From Moesziomyces globuligerus (lineage: Eukaryota; Basidiomycota; Ustilaginomycetes; Ustilaginales; Ustilaginaceae), in the NCBI GenBank assembly GCA_030849465.1, contig JARVLF010000016.1, forward strand, positions 1,116,001 to 1,180,000: DNA of 64,000 bases, in the 5' to 3' direction. The notes under the pieces are model-generated. The model was not told the DNA's origin. It did no database searches and saw only the letters and a program-made list of their open reading frames with translations. Below are positions 1 through 9,679 of this stretch, in pieces. Position numbers and translations under genes: made by a program. Each line of letters opens with the position of its first letter. The first letter of the stretch is position 1.

Positions 1-128
1 CCCGGAGTCGTGGCGCCATCCGCGGACGAGGCGGTGTGGTTCTTCTTGCCCAGACCGGGAAGGCTGAACAGGCTGCGTCGCGGCGACGAAGGCACCGACG
101 AGGGAGGAGAGTTGACTGGGGAAGTCAT
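1..128 (-). CDS. N-terminal fragment of an unidentified protein, cut by the left edge
   Basis: An ATG at 128 (reading leftwards) opens 42 codons that stay open to the window edge. The context AAGATGA has A at -3, a good fungal start. The visible peptide is rich in Ser and Pro (it begins MTSPVNSPPSSVPSSPRRS), followed by a short basic patch with GLGKK, so it looks like a disordered N-terminus. No domain is visible and I do not recognise the gene. It could also be a first exon. The 792 bp upstream have no other gene and would hold its promoter. Confidence 0.5.
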   Translation of the reverse strand, partial: MTSPVNSPPSSVPSSPRRSLFSLPGLGKKNHTASSADGATTP

Positions 129-920
129 CTTGCTATCGTTGTCTGAGCAGGAGGCGAAGAGGAGAGATGAAGGGTTGTTGGTCTTATATCTTCAAAGGAA
201 CGGGGCTCCTCTCGCGCCAAGAGGGGCGTGCGCGAGCTGCGGAGCCCTTGGTGAGAACGCGCGGGCCTGCGCCACCGAACCTTGTTGCTTCTCAGGCGTG
301 AGGTCTTCCGAGCTTGTTCTGAACCCCGGCCGCGACCGAACGCTGTACGGGATCGGCTTTGATCGATATGCACCTTGTCGCCACTGAAACGATTTGCGGG
401 TTGATCCGAACCCTTCACCCCTGCCTGCGTCGAATTCTCACCACCCCTTGGGCTCTGGAGCAAACTTTGCCACATGCTGGCAGGTGCCAAGCGACACCGA
501 CGATCCTTCTGACTCGGCAGCGCTAAGCACCTCGCTCTTCCGCCCAAACCAACGGCTCCAAGCCTGCCCAGCCCGCAACCAGCCTTCGGCTAGCCATGGC
601 AAAACTTGGATCGGAAACGTAAAAGTGCCCGAACAACGACGTTCGGCGCATTGCTGCAGCTGGCGCCATGCCCCGGCTAGAAAATCCCCCGAAAATTCGC
701 CGCACTCCCCCACCCGCCCAGAGTCACCGATCCCGACTGCCCAGATCACCGATGCGCAAGTGAGCGAGGATCTTTGGATCTACCTCCCACTTCACTTCAA
801 GCCGCAGCACCCACACTAGTTCTTGGACACAGCATCGGATTGGCAGACAGCATGACCGTTACAGAAGGAACAGGATGGTATACAGTCAAGAACTTCAACG
901 CTGGTAGCGGGACCAAGACC
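129..920. other. Intergenic: promoter side of the left-edge gene, 3' side of the ING gene
   Basis: No frame here looks coding. Both flanking genes read leftwards, so this stretch should hold the promoter of the partial gene and the 3' end signals of the ING gene. I see no tRNA boxes or repeats. Confidence 0.5.
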
Positions 921-2516
921 TCAGCGGCGAACCTTGGACTTGGATCCGCCAGAGCTTTTGGACTTCTTGGACTTGGAGGCGCGCGCGTTGCTGGCCCTGC
1001 GTTCGAGACAGGCCTCGCAGTACCACGTGCCCTGGGGCGGCTTGGTGAGTCCGACGCAGCCCAAGTGGAACCACTCGCGCTCGCAGTCGTCGTCGTCGCA
1101 CCCGATCATATCTCCGTACGAGACATTGTTGCAGAAGCAGTACCTTGCCTCGTCCGCATCATCGCCTGCGCCGCCGACCGTCGACGAGGGGCTTTCGGCC
1201 CTGCTCGCCGAGGTCGATCCGGTGTGCGGCGAGTTGGCGGCCGCCGCTGCGCCTCTGGCGCGCGAGTTGCTCGCGCCCGTTCGCCCAGCACGGCTGCGGC
1301 TCTTGGTGTTGCGCGCGTGCGCCTCCTCCTCCTCGTCCGCATCGGCATCGTCCAGATCGTCGTCCTCGTCGTCGCTGCGCTGCGCTGCGGCTGCTCGCAC
1401 CGCGCGGCTGTTGCGACTGCGGCTGGCCGAAGACAGCTCGTCCGCGTCCGTGCCCACCGCCCGCCGCGAGCCATCCTTGCGGCCGCTCGCGCCCTCCTCG
1501 TCGTCCTCGGTGTAGCCGCTGTGCGCATGCGCAGCCCGCGGCAAGCGCGTATTGCTCGCCGCCTGCTGGCTCGACTTGGACCCCGAACCACCGGCATTCG
1601 AGCCGCCCTCGGTCTTCTTCTTGTGCGAGTTCGAGCCATTCGCCGCCGCCTTGACGTCCTCGTCGCCCTTGCCCGCCGCGGCCGTCTTGGCCACTTTGGC
1701 GCTCGAGTTGGAGCTCGAACCACCGATCGCTGCGCCCGAGATGGCCTTGCGCTTCTTGCTGCTCGACGAACCGCCCGTTCCCGCAGCCGACCCAACGACG
1801 GTCGAGGCATCGGCTTTGTGGCTCTTGCCTCCCGCCGCGCTCGCAGCGACAATAGGCGCGGCGACCTTCTTCTTCTTGGAGCCAGAGGCGCCGTTGGCAT
1901 CGACTCCCGCAGCGCCACCTGCAGCGCCAGCGTGGCTGTCGAGGGCAGAGACGAGCTTGCGGTCCTTGAGATGGCCGGGCACGTAGTACTGCTCGAGCTT
2001 GAGGTGTTTGGTGGGGTTGAGCAGCGTCGAGATCTCGGCGAAGCGATCCAGCTGGCTGTCAAGCGCGTCGATGTAGTCGGTGTGGCTGATGATGGTCTCG
2101 GCGGTGTTGAGCGCGACGCGGATCTTGTCTTCGCCGCCCATCTTGTAGGCGCGTGCCTCCTCGGCGACCTCTTTGAGCGCGAGCAGACGCTGGCCCTGGT
2201 CGACGTCCGGATCTTCGATCAAGGCGGTCAGGTGGTTGAGACGCGCGGTGAGGCTGTTGAGGTGCGAGCCGAGCACGGCATCGAGCTCTCGAAGGTCGGA
2301 GAAGCTGCGTGTGAGGTCGAGCGGCAGCGCATCGAGCGCATCAGCGTACGCGGCAAGGGTGACGAAAAAGTGTTCGGGGCCGGATGGATCCAGACCAGCG
2401 GCTTCGGGACCCACCACGCCACCAGGGAGACCGCCGATACCGGAGCTGTTCTTGGCAGCCGCCTTGTTCGAGGTGGCGGATGGCTGGGCGCGCGATGGAC
2501 CGGCAGTGGATACCAT
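921..2516 (-). CDS. ING-family chromatin protein with C-terminal PHD finger
   Basis: A 531-residue protein of the inhibitor-of-growth family (yeast relatives are Yng1, Yng2 and Pho23), which brings histone acetyltransferase or deacetylase complexes to H3K4-methylated nucleosomes. Residues about 40-180 form the helical ING N-terminal domain. The middle is a long Ser/Ala/Lys-rich disordered region with acidic runs (DDEDDDLDDADADEEEE). A Cys4-His-Cys3 PHD finger (YCFCNNVSYGDMIGCD..C..EWFHLGCV..WYCEAC) sits at about 455-505, followed by a Lys/Ser-rich tail. The open frame runs further upstream to a GTG; I chose the first ATG (2516), which has A at -3 and G at +4. Which of the three yeast paralogues it matches is unclear. 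A long opposite-strand open frame here is a composition shadow. Confidence 0.9.
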   Translation of the reverse strand: MVSTAGPSRAQPSATSNKAAAKNSSGIGGLPGGVVGPEAAGLDPSGPEHFFVTLAAYADALDALPLDLTRSFSDLRELDAVLGSHLNSLTARLNHLTALIEDPDVDQGQRLLALKEVAEEARAYKMGGEDKIRVALNTAETIISHTDYIDALDSQLDRFAEISTLLNPTKHLKLEQYYVPGHLKDRKLVSALDSHAGAAGGAAGVDANGASGSKKKKVAAPIVAASAAGGKSHKADASTVVGSAAGTGGSSSSKKRKAISGAAIGGSSSNSSAKVAKTAAAGKGDEDVKAAANGSNSHKKKTEGGSNAGGSGSKSSQQAASNTRLPRAAHAHSGYTEDDEEGASGRKDGSRRAVGTDADELSSASRSRNSRAVRAAAAQRSDDEDDDLDDADADEEEEAHARNTKSRSRAGRTGASNSRARGAAAAANSPHTGSTSASRAESPSSTVGGAGDDADEARYCFCNNVSYGDMIGCDDDDCEREWFHLGCVGLTKPPQGTWYCEACLERRASNARASKSKKSKSSGGSKSKVRR

Positions 2517-3548
2517 AGTGCCTGCTTTTTGCTTCCGAGGGCAAGGATGAACGAGGTGATAAGCTGGCACCCGAGGCGAACTTGGGCGCGAGAGGGAGCT
2601 CTATCCGTCGAAGCCCGGCGCTTGCCGAGATGTCGCGAGCAGGCGATTGCTGAACGCAGGAGACAGGCGATGGAGGGGTGCGGGCAGAAGATGGCGCGAT
2701 GTGGTGGAGAGTCAACCAGATGTAAGCTCTTTGCTGGCCGACTGCGAGGCTGTGTCGTAGTGATTGTTTGGTTCGAGCCGCAATGAAGCTGATGCGCGAA
2801 AAGCGGAGGCTCTGGGGAAAGGGGGTGGTTGATGGAGGGTAAAGACGGATCGCAGCTCGTGAATGGCCTCGGCCACGACTTGGAGCTAGCTCAATTCGCA
2901 TCAGGCTGCAGAGGCTTCAGCAGCGTACGCCCGCTCAAGGCACTTTGAGAATCGCTGCTCGCCCGCATCACTGCCGCTGCGGTTGCCGACCAAGCGGCCG
3001 CCGCGTCCCTTGCGTGTTCTCCGCGTTCGCGAATCGGTCGGTCGGAAATCGGAATGCGGCCAGACGCACGGGATGTGAGGCCGATAGTGGGAACACTTCT
3101 CACAGAAATAAGCACGTGCCCACTACAGTAGCGGATGCTGTGATCGGGTCTGAATTACCGTAGGCTGCTGGCAAGCCAGTTTAGGCTCGTTCGTTGGCCT
3201 TCTCTATTTTTGCTGTGTGGTCTTGGATTTTTGGATGTTTCGGACGGGTGCGCTCGCCCAGAAGCTGTGGCCTGCAGGAAGGATTGGCAACGGTTGGCCA
3301 GTGCAGGCTCAGCCTAGGCCAAACTTCCAGCACCACCCGCGCTTTTTTGCCAGTTTTTCACTTTTCTGCGCTTGGGTCCCTTTTTTTTCTCTTCTTCTCA
3401 GGCGGGCAAGCAAGGCAGTGTGGGTTGGTGCGGACGGGCCCAGCCTCTAGCTTGAGCCTGGTGGCGCAGTACAGTAGTTGCGCTCGTGTTGGGTTGTTGA
3501 GACTTGTTCCTTCGTCCCAACCAACCACATCCCACCCCATCATTCACA
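2517..3548. promoter_or_regulatory. Divergent promoter region between the ING gene and EFB1
   Basis: Just over 1 kb with no convincing gene. The two genes diverge from it. It has two exact copies of the palindrome-like heptamer TACAGTA, at 3124-3130 and 3470-3476; the second lies 73-79 nt before the EFB1 start codon. The last 60 nt before EFB1 are pyrimidine- and CCA-rich, as is usual for 5' leaders of highly expressed fungal translation genes. Confidence 0.55.
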
Positions 3549-4696
3549 ATGTCGCTCCCCGATTTCTCCCAGGCTGCTAACCTCACCAAGCTCGACGGCT
3601 TCCTCGCCGACAAGTCCTACATTGACGGGTAAGCATCTCCCCGCGCTACTCTCGAAGCTGCTACTAGCAGCCCACTTTTTGCACTGGCCACACTGAGGCA
3701 TACGAAGGACAGCAGGAACGCTTTAGTGCTGCATTCGTGCTTTGGCATGGTCAAGCTCGAATGGAGACGCTCTGGCATCTCGATGCTGGTACGCAACAAG
3801 GCGTACCATGCTGGAACAACATGATGAATATTTTGCTTTGGTCCGTGTTTCCGAGCCCAGCGGCTTAAGACCCCGCGACCTTTTCTGCGTTGACGAAACC
3901 CAACTCTTCCAAGCTATCTGATCTTGTTCCCGTGCATCGCGACCGTACTTCGGCTCGGTACTTGGATGATGGAGCCTCAAGGAGGCACATGTTCGAAGAG
4001 ACCCAGTGTGGCCAGCCATGCAGAAGACCGCTCAATTGCAAAGACCAGCGACGCTGACTTTACTACTTTGACCCTACTGCATCTGCCTCGCACGCTTTCA
4101 GCCACTCGCCCTCGCAGGCCGATGTCGCCGTCTACGAGGCTCTCGGCAAGGCCCCCGCCGCCGACAAGCACGCCCACGTCGCCCGCTGGTACGAGCACAT
4201 CACCTCGTACGAGGCTGAGCACAAGGACCTGACCGGTGACAAGGCCAAGGCCGCCACCCTCCTCTCGTCCACCTTCGCTGCCCCCGCCGCCGCCGCCGAC
4301 GATGACGACGATGACGTTGACCTCTTCGGCTCCGACGACGAGGTCGACGAGGAGGCCGAGCGCATCAAGGCCGAGCGTGTTGCCGAGTACAACAAGAAGA
4401 AGGCTGCCAAGGGCCCCGGCCCCGCTGCCAAGTCGCTCGTCACCCTCGACGTCAAGCCTTGGGACGACGAGACCGACATGAAGGAGCTCGAGGCTGCCGT
4501 TCGTGCCATCGAGATGGACGGCCTCGTCTGGGGTTCCTCCAAGCTCGTTGCCATCGGCTACGGTGTCAGCAAGCTCCAGTGCTCGCTTGTCGTCGAGGAC
4601 GCCAAGGTCTCGCTCGACGAGCTCCAGGAGCGCATCACCGACGAGTGCGAGGATTACGTCCAGTCGACTGACGTCGCCGCCATGGCCAAGATCTAA
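3549..4696 (+). CDS. EFB1: Translation elongation factor 1-beta (eEF1B-alpha)
   Basis: Guanine-nucleotide exchange factor that recharges eEF1A with GTP during translation elongation. Two exons, 3549-3628 and 4102-4696, joined in phase 2 across a 473 nt intron (GTAAGC..TTTCAG), give 224 residues. The join restores the family block [19 protein letters not shown], which fixes the acceptor at 4101 and not at the later AG at 4117. The order is as in the family: an N-terminal GST-C-like part, an acidic hinge (a run of Asp, then VDLFGSDDE) and the C-terminal exchange domain, beginning [15 protein letters not shown] and ending AAMAKI. The intron is three to six times longer than other introns in this window because it carries a snoRNA (3813-3930). 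Confidence 0.97.
3813..3930 (+). ncRNA. Box C/D snoRNA of the U18 (snR18) family, inside the EFB1 intron
   Basis: All C/D parts are present in order: a perfect C box ATGATGA at 3821-3827, a D' box CCGA at 3851-3854, a C'-like TGACGA at 3891-3896, and a perfect D box CTGA at 3918-3921. The ends close in a 7 bp terminal stem, GGAACAA (3813-3819) with TTGTTCC (3924-3930). The guide TTGGTCCGTGTTTC (3838-3851) is complementary over 14 nt to the conserved LSU rRNA segment GAAACACGGACCAA. Counting five nucleotides from D' places 2'-O-methylation on the A of AAACA, the known U18/snR18 target (A649 in yeast 25S). From what is known, budding-yeast snR18 also lies in the EFB1 intron. The RNA is probably processed from the debranched intron. 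Confidence 0.93.
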
Positions 4697-4896
4697 ACAC
4701 TTCTCTGCTTGCCTCTCTCACAACTCAATTGAGCCTGCTGTATACCGGAGCTTCATCCATGCCTGTTTTCGGGACTGTGAACGGATCTTTCGCACCCCGC
4801 AATCGCAGGACGTCTCTCTATTGCTTCCACCAGTCGTGGTCTGAGTATGATTGCGATTTGGACTTGCGACCGCCGAGTGAGAGGTTGCCGAGGCCT

Positions 4897-7095
4897 TTAA
4901 ATGGTGCGTCGCGAGTCCCAGATGTGCTTGATGCGCGGGAAGCGTAAGCTGTACGACTTTTCTCGGTTCTCGTCTAGCACAGCCTCGCCCTTCTCGGAAG
5001 AGTTTGACGATGCGGATGTCGTGGACTCGTCAAAGTACTCGACCGTGACTTGCTTTCCGATGATCTTGTTCGGGTCTCTGGCGAATTCGACACGCTGTTC
5101 GGGTGTGAAGCCCGAGCCAACCGAAACGCGGGTGCCCTTGTGGACGATCTGAATCGCAGAGAGTGCCTCTCGCTCCTCGAACCTTCCGCCGATGGGCAAC
5201 CGCATCGTAGCCCTAGTGATGCCCTGGACCGTATACTCTGCATCGCGCCACTGCTTGAACTTGCGGATGGCCGAGGTGCGCTTGCCCTCGTAGAGCGTAT
5301 CCTTGCGCAGCATGATGCCCTCCCATCCATTCTGACTCGCCGTCTGCAGCATTTCCTCCACCTGCTGCGTCGTCGAGACAGGATACTGCGCCAGTCTGCG
5401 CACGAGCCTCGGCTCCTTGCGCTCGGCGGCGCCCGCCTCGAAGAACGAAACGAGCGACTCGAGCACCTCGAGCCGCTCCGAAAACGTCCGCGCCCTCTGC
5501 TGGCTCGGCGTGATGCCAGCAGCGACATTGTTGCGCACGCGTCCAGCGCTCGCCTTGGGCTTCGGCGGAGGCAGCCTCGATCTCCACTTGGCAAACTCGT
5601 CCAGGGTGAGCAGGTCAAAGGGGAAGAAAGCCGGCTCGGGGATCGTGTACTGCTTGCGCTTGATCAGCCCAACTACAGCGGCGAAATCTTCCACAAAGGT
5701 CGGCTCTGCAGTTTGAAGCTCGGCGCTCGAGCCAGCGGGGCTGACGTCCAGCTGCTTGGCAGCGCTGCTCGACACGTCTTCCGGTGGTCGAAGGACACAG
5801 ACCTCGCCATCGAAGACAAGCGTGGTCTTGGGCGACAGCTTGGAAGCGTCGGCCGCATTCGCCATGTCTCTTTCCGATAGTGTGTCGAACAGGTCTGACA
5901 GGCCCGGAAAAGCTGGAAGGATGCTGGAGATCTGGTGCTCCAGCACTGCGAGCGTTGTGAATGGACGGCCATTGCGTGAGAGCGAGGAAATCGACACGAC
6001 CTTCCACGTCTTCTTGCCGTCGGGCAACGCGTCTAGTTGCAGGCGTACAATGATGATGCAGCGGACGCCATCGAGCTTGCGGCTCGCGAACCACCTAGCT
6101 GGATTGTCTGGCGGGAAAAGATTCGCGAGATTTGTTCTGGTGAGCAAGTTGCCCAGGGCGACCTCGAACTGCGAGCGAAGTGCTGCTGTTGTTGGCGACA
6201 TGGGCGGAAGCTGCGCATTGCCCTTCAGGCCCGGTTGGTAGTTTGGTCGATGAGGTTCGTGACCCGTAAAAGCTCGGCAGATGATCTTTTCCCGAACACC
6301 GGCCTTGAGGTTCCGATCCAGACATCGGTAGAAGATCTCGAGCGCGGTTGGGCGAAGCGAGCCACGGTGGAAGAGGTCCGAGGTGGAGAGATTCGGATCA
6401 TCGGAGCCGCTCAATGCGAGCTCATGCTGCTCGAGGATACCGTGCGCATGGAGGAAGTTGCTGATGGTCGCCATGGCCTCATTGCCGGTGATCTGACGCG
6501 ATGCGAGGAGGTGGAAGAGCTCGAGCAGAGTGGTCGGCGTCTGGTCCCGGGCGTCGTCTTCCTGCTTGTGGCGCAGCGCCGCGTAGCGCGTCTTGTTCCT
6601 AGCCCGATTCGAGGGAGAGGTGAGGACGGGCGCTTGCTCGTTGAGCCATGCTTTGTCTTTCTTCCTCTGGTGAAGGTACTTGTGGACAGTGTCGGAGGTG
6701 ACGTGCAGTCGGCAGTAGGGATCGTAGAGGAAGGCGAGCAAGTGTCGGAGGTCGTCAAATTCAGCCACGATGCGGCCCTTGTCGAGCGTAGAGTTGGTGG
6801 AGTTGGCGCGATTGATGAGCTCGCGCAATCGAGTGATCTCGTCGAGCGGGGAAGCGGAGTGCTCGGAAAGACTGCTTGGCGCTGGGCGGTTAAGAAAGTC
6901 GTAGGTCATGGAGCGGCGCCAAAGAGCGGGACGGGCGATTGGCGGCGGCTGCATTCGCGGGACAGAGAGGCTGCTGGCTGTTATCAAAGAGCGGGATTGA
7001 GATGGGCTGCGACCTGCGAGAAGCAGCCTGGAGCGGACGGTCGTCGCCATGCATGCTGGGCCGCCTCTCTCCCGGAGGATGTGGAGCACTGCCAT
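4897..7095 (-). CDS. ATP-dependent DNA ligase with a mitochondrial-type N-terminus
   Basis: A 732-residue nucleotidyltransferase that seals nicks through a ligase-AMP intermediate. Visible motifs are the adenylation motif I KLDGVR with the catalytic Lys near residue 340, motif III LVFDGEVCV, motif IV WEGIMLRK and a motif V-like segment IRKFKQWRDAEYTV, then an OB-fold region with GKQVTVEYFDE. The first 60 residues have many Arg and Ser, few acids and an internal MATTVRSRLLLAGR, which looks like a mitochondrial presequence. Residues about 85-290 are a helical N-terminal region. The start at 7095 has A at -3 and G at +4; the next Met (residue 16) has a poor context. It lacks the layout of Cdc9 or Lig4 (no BRCT, no PIP box seen), so I take it as an extra ligase. 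It converges on EFB1 with a 200 bp gap. Confidence 0.85.
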   Translation of the reverse strand: MAVLHILRERGGPACMATTVRSRLLLAGRSPSQSRSLITASSLSVPRMQPPPIARPALWRRSMTYDFLNRPAPSSLSEHSASPLDEITRLRELINRANSTNSTLDKGRIVAEFDDLRHLLAFLYDPYCRLHVTSDTVHKYLHQRKKDKAWLNEQAPVLTSPSNRARNKTRYAALRHKQEDDARDQTPTTLLELFHLLASRQITGNEAMATISNFLHAHGILEQHELALSGSDDPNLSTSDLFHRGSLRPTALEIFYRCLDRNLKAGVREKIICRAFTGHEPHRPNYQPGLKGNAQLPPMSPTTAALRSQFEVALGNLLTRTNLANLFPPDNPARWFASRKLDGVRCIIIVRLQLDALPDGKKTWKVVSISSLSRNGRPFTTLAVLEHQISSILPAFPGLSDLFDTLSERDMANAADASKLSPKTTLVFDGEVCVLRPPEDVSSSAAKQLDVSPAGSSAELQTAEPTFVEDFAAVVGLIKRKQYTIPEPAFFPFDLLTLDEFAKWRSRLPPPKPKASAGRVRNNVAAGITPSQQRARTFSERLEVLESLVSFFEAGAAERKEPRLVRRLAQYPVSTTQQVEEMLQTASQNGWEGIMLRKDTLYEGKRTSAIRKFKQWRDAEYTVQGITRATMRLPIGGRFEEREALSAIQIVHKGTRVSVGSGFTPEQRVEFARDPNKIIGKQVTVEYFDESTTSASSNSSEKGEAVLDENREKSYSLRFPRIKHIWDSRRTI

Positions 7096-7597
7096 GATGA
7101 CAGCGGTTTCCGACGCGAGTAGCGCGTTACTCGCGCATACCAGCGAGACGTTTTGTGATTGCCAGAATGGCGCTTGCGCAGCCCAGTCTGCGAATCCGCC
7201 GGTGCTGCGATGTGCCTCGTTGTAAGAGTGGAGCTGAGGGAAGCGTTGGTGGGATGGGTGCTAGCACACATGAGCATGGAAGGTGCAGTCACCCTCCGGC
7301 TTCAACAAAAAATTCCGAAGCGAACCTCCACTCGGCGAGGTGTCTTGACCAATCTGACACCGGCCGACCAGTGTCCACATTCGACGCGTGAGGGCGTCTG
7401 GCAGATGTGGACCCTCGACTTGCAGCAAGTCGAAAGGTCCGGTCTGAGCGTCACTCGGAGCACGGTCGGATGTGCCGTCACACCAGACTACGGTGACTGT
7501 AAAGCGCCTCTCGCCCGCTGCCCACCATCAGACTCGAACTTCAGAGTATCTCGTTACTCTCTCTTCCGTCTGCTGAGCACTCGCGACTACGGCCAGG
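7096..7597. promoter_or_regulatory. Divergent promoter region between the DNA ligase and ORC5
   Basis: A 502 bp gap between two divergently transcribed DNA-replication or repair genes. It has no coding frame or RNA gene that I can support. A shared promoter for the pair is possible but is inference. Confidence 0.5.
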
Positions 7598-9514
7598 ATG
7601 AGCACCGCTCTCTCGAAGCATGCCGGCAGATCCGACCAGATTGCGGCGCTGACGAGCTTGCTCGGCGAGACCGGCCAACCGCTGCCGCCCTCGCTGCTGC
7701 TCCAAGACGCATGCAGCCCGAGCACGACCGCTCGTCTCGTATCCGATGTGCTCAACGACCTCGCCGAAGCCTCGCAACACTCGCAAAGCCCCCTCTGCTG
7801 GTGCAGCGTCTCGCCTCTGATCTCGATCAATCCCACAACGCTATTCCGCACCATCCTCACCTCGCTCGAGCAAAGCGTACAGCAGGCACATTCCCGGACA
7901 CGCGCAGTCCCGACCAGGTCACTCGCTGGCGGATCGAAAGGAAACTATCGCCGTCCCGAAGCCTCGCTCGACTACTTTCTCTGGAAGCTGGCCACGCTGC
8001 TCGACACCGTCGATGCGCACATCGTCGTCGTCATCAAGGACGCAGAGCGCATCCGCGATCTCTGGCCCGAACACGTCTGGACGGCTTTCTGCCGTCTCGC
8101 TCTCCTCGTCGGCAGACCGGGCAAGATCGCCACCCTCCTCATCTCGACATTGCCCTGGACGCAGTTTCGAACCCCCAGCGGTCTCACCGTCTCGCACCAG
8201 CCCATCACGCTGCGTTTCCCACGGCTCACGCGGCCAGACATCCTCGCCGTCCTCGCTCTGGACTTTCCTATGCTCTGGAAATCGTATGCAAGCTCGGTAC
8301 AGGCGGCGCAGATGCACGCCGGCACGTCGGCCGCGCTCTGCAAGCGGTCGACGCACGCCAAGCTCAAGAAAGCCGGCGCGGGCGACGAGGTCTCGCAGGA
8401 AGCGCTGCGCTCGCTGTACGAGCAGTTCGTCGGTGTGTTTTACGATTCGATCAAGTCCAACGTCCGCGACATCGAGGAGCTGCGCACGATGAGCGCGGCT
8501 GTTTGGCACTCGTTTGTCGTCCCCATCCAGACGCGCGAGTGCGGGACGGGCGATCTGCAGACGCTGCTGCTCGCCTCGACGCACCTCTTCCGAGACGTCA
8601 TCGTGCGCTTGCAGACGCGCGAGGTGGGTCCGAGAGAGTGGACGCAAGAGGCGAGGATCCGGAGCATCCAGGCGAGTGCTGCGCGTCTCGCCGCCGCCAA
8701 GGTGCCGGACGAGGCGGCGGCTTTGGTGCAGACCGAGCAGGACGAAAGCATGGTCGACGAGGAGCGGAGGTTCGACGAGGAGCAGTGGCTCGAGCGCGAG
8801 ACGGCTGCGCTGGCACGACTGCGCTCGGCGTCTTCGCAGGCGACCATGTCGTTGATGCCCTCGCTCGCGCTGATCCCCACCTTTCTCGTCATCGCGTCGT
8901 TCTTGGCGTCGTACAACCCGTCGCGACTCGACGTGCGCTACTTCCTGCGCGACGAATCGCTGCTCAGCCTCTCCAGCGGTGCCTCCAAGGGCAAATCGCT
9001 CAAGGGCGGACGTAAGCTCGGTCCGGGACGAGGGCGCAAGGCTGGAGCAGGCCGTCGCGGGAGGCCGTCCAAATCGGCGCTGCGCGTCACGACCGAAGAC
9101 GGTCAGACGGAAAACCTGAATCGTCAGCAACTGCTTGGACCCAAGCCGTTTCCGATCGATCGGCTGCTCTCCATCTTTCAGGCGCTGGTGACCGAGTCGG
9201 CGCCCGAGATGTCGCTCGTCTACTCGTCGCTCATCGAGGATCACGAGCTTTCGGCCTCGGGCGAACAGCGTGCCAATGACCGCTCCACGCTCTGGGAGTA
9301 TAGGAGCAAGTCGCTCTCGGTCTACTCGCAGATCAACACCCTCGTCGCACGCAGGATGCTCGTCCGCACTTCCGCCCAGGATAAGCTCGGCACGAGCATC
9401 AACTTTCGCACAAACGTCAGCTACTCGGTCGTCGCCGCCCTCGCAAAGCGCGTCCGATTCGACCTTGACGAGTGGCTCTGGGACTGGGGCGCAAGCGGAG
9501 CAGGTGGTCTCTAG
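7598..9514 (+). CDS. ORC5: Origin recognition complex subunit 5
   Basis: A 638-residue subunit of the six-protein origin recognition complex, an AAA+-like protein that binds replication origins and loads Mcm2-7. The N-terminal third has the Orc5 layout: LPPSLLLQ.. at the Walker A position, then HIVVVIKDAERIRDLWP as the Walker B/sensor region and RFPRLTRPDILAVL as the lid start. The C-terminal Orc5 winged-helix part shows SLALIPTFLVIASFLASYNP and GPKPFPIDRLLSIFQAL. The Walker A consensus is lost: GxxxxGKT is replaced by DACSPSTTA, so ATP binding is doubtful. A basic insert rich in Gly, Lys and Arg (about 465-500) splits the C-terminal part. The start is the first in-frame ATG. Confidence 0.9.
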   Translation: MSTALSKHAGRSDQIAALTSLLGETGQPLPPSLLLQDACSPSTTARLVSDVLNDLAEASQHSQSPLCWCSVSPLISINPTTLFRTILTSLEQSVQQAHSRTRAVPTRSLAGGSKGNYRRPEASLDYFLWKLATLLDTVDAHIVVVIKDAERIRDLWPEHVWTAFCRLALLVGRPGKIATLLISTLPWTQFRTPSGLTVSHQPITLRFPRLTRPDILAVLALDFPMLWKSYASSVQAAQMHAGTSAALCKRSTHAKLKKAGAGDEVSQEALRSLYEQFVGVFYDSIKSNVRDIEELRTMSAAVWHSFVVPIQTRECGTGDLQTLLLASTHLFRDVIVRLQTREVGPREWTQEARIRSIQASAARLAAAKVPDEAAALVQTEQDESMVDEERRFDEEQWLERETAALARLRSASSQATMSLMPSLALIPTFLVIASFLASYNPSRLDVRYFLRDESLLSLSSGASKGKSLKGGRKLGPGRGRKAGAGRRGRPSKSALRVTTEDGQTENLNRQQLLGPKPFPIDRLLSIFQALVTESAPEMSLVYSSLIEDHELSASGEQRANDRSTLWEYRSKSLSVYSQINTLVARRMLVRTSAQDKLGTSINFRTNVSYSVVAALAKRVRFDLDEWLWDWGASGAGGL

Positions 9515-9679
9515 TTCCAAAGCACCGACGTACTGTCACCTCGTGCGCACAGGTGGAAAAAAATGGTCATCACACAGGCACAGCTCGCTCAGAGCACGTT
9601 TCATTTGCGCGCAATCCGTCTGGGTTGTACACGACCGTATCGATTGAGCCTGGAGAGAGAGAAAAGGGGGATGAGACGA

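Noticed and set aside
774..2786. A 670-codon open frame opposite the ING gene
   Set aside because: Arg/Ala-rich composition shadow of GC-rich coding DNA; the minus strand shows clear ING and PHD domains.
4118..4120. Later acceptor AG (4116-4117) for the EFB1 intron
   Set aside because: It breaks the frame and deletes the family residues SPSQ; the AG at 4100-4101 restores the conserved block.
7159..9015. A 618-codon frame on the same strand as ORC5
   Set aside because: Out-of-frame overlap with ORC5; no domain, and Arg/His/Ser-rich as expected for a shifted GC-rich frame.
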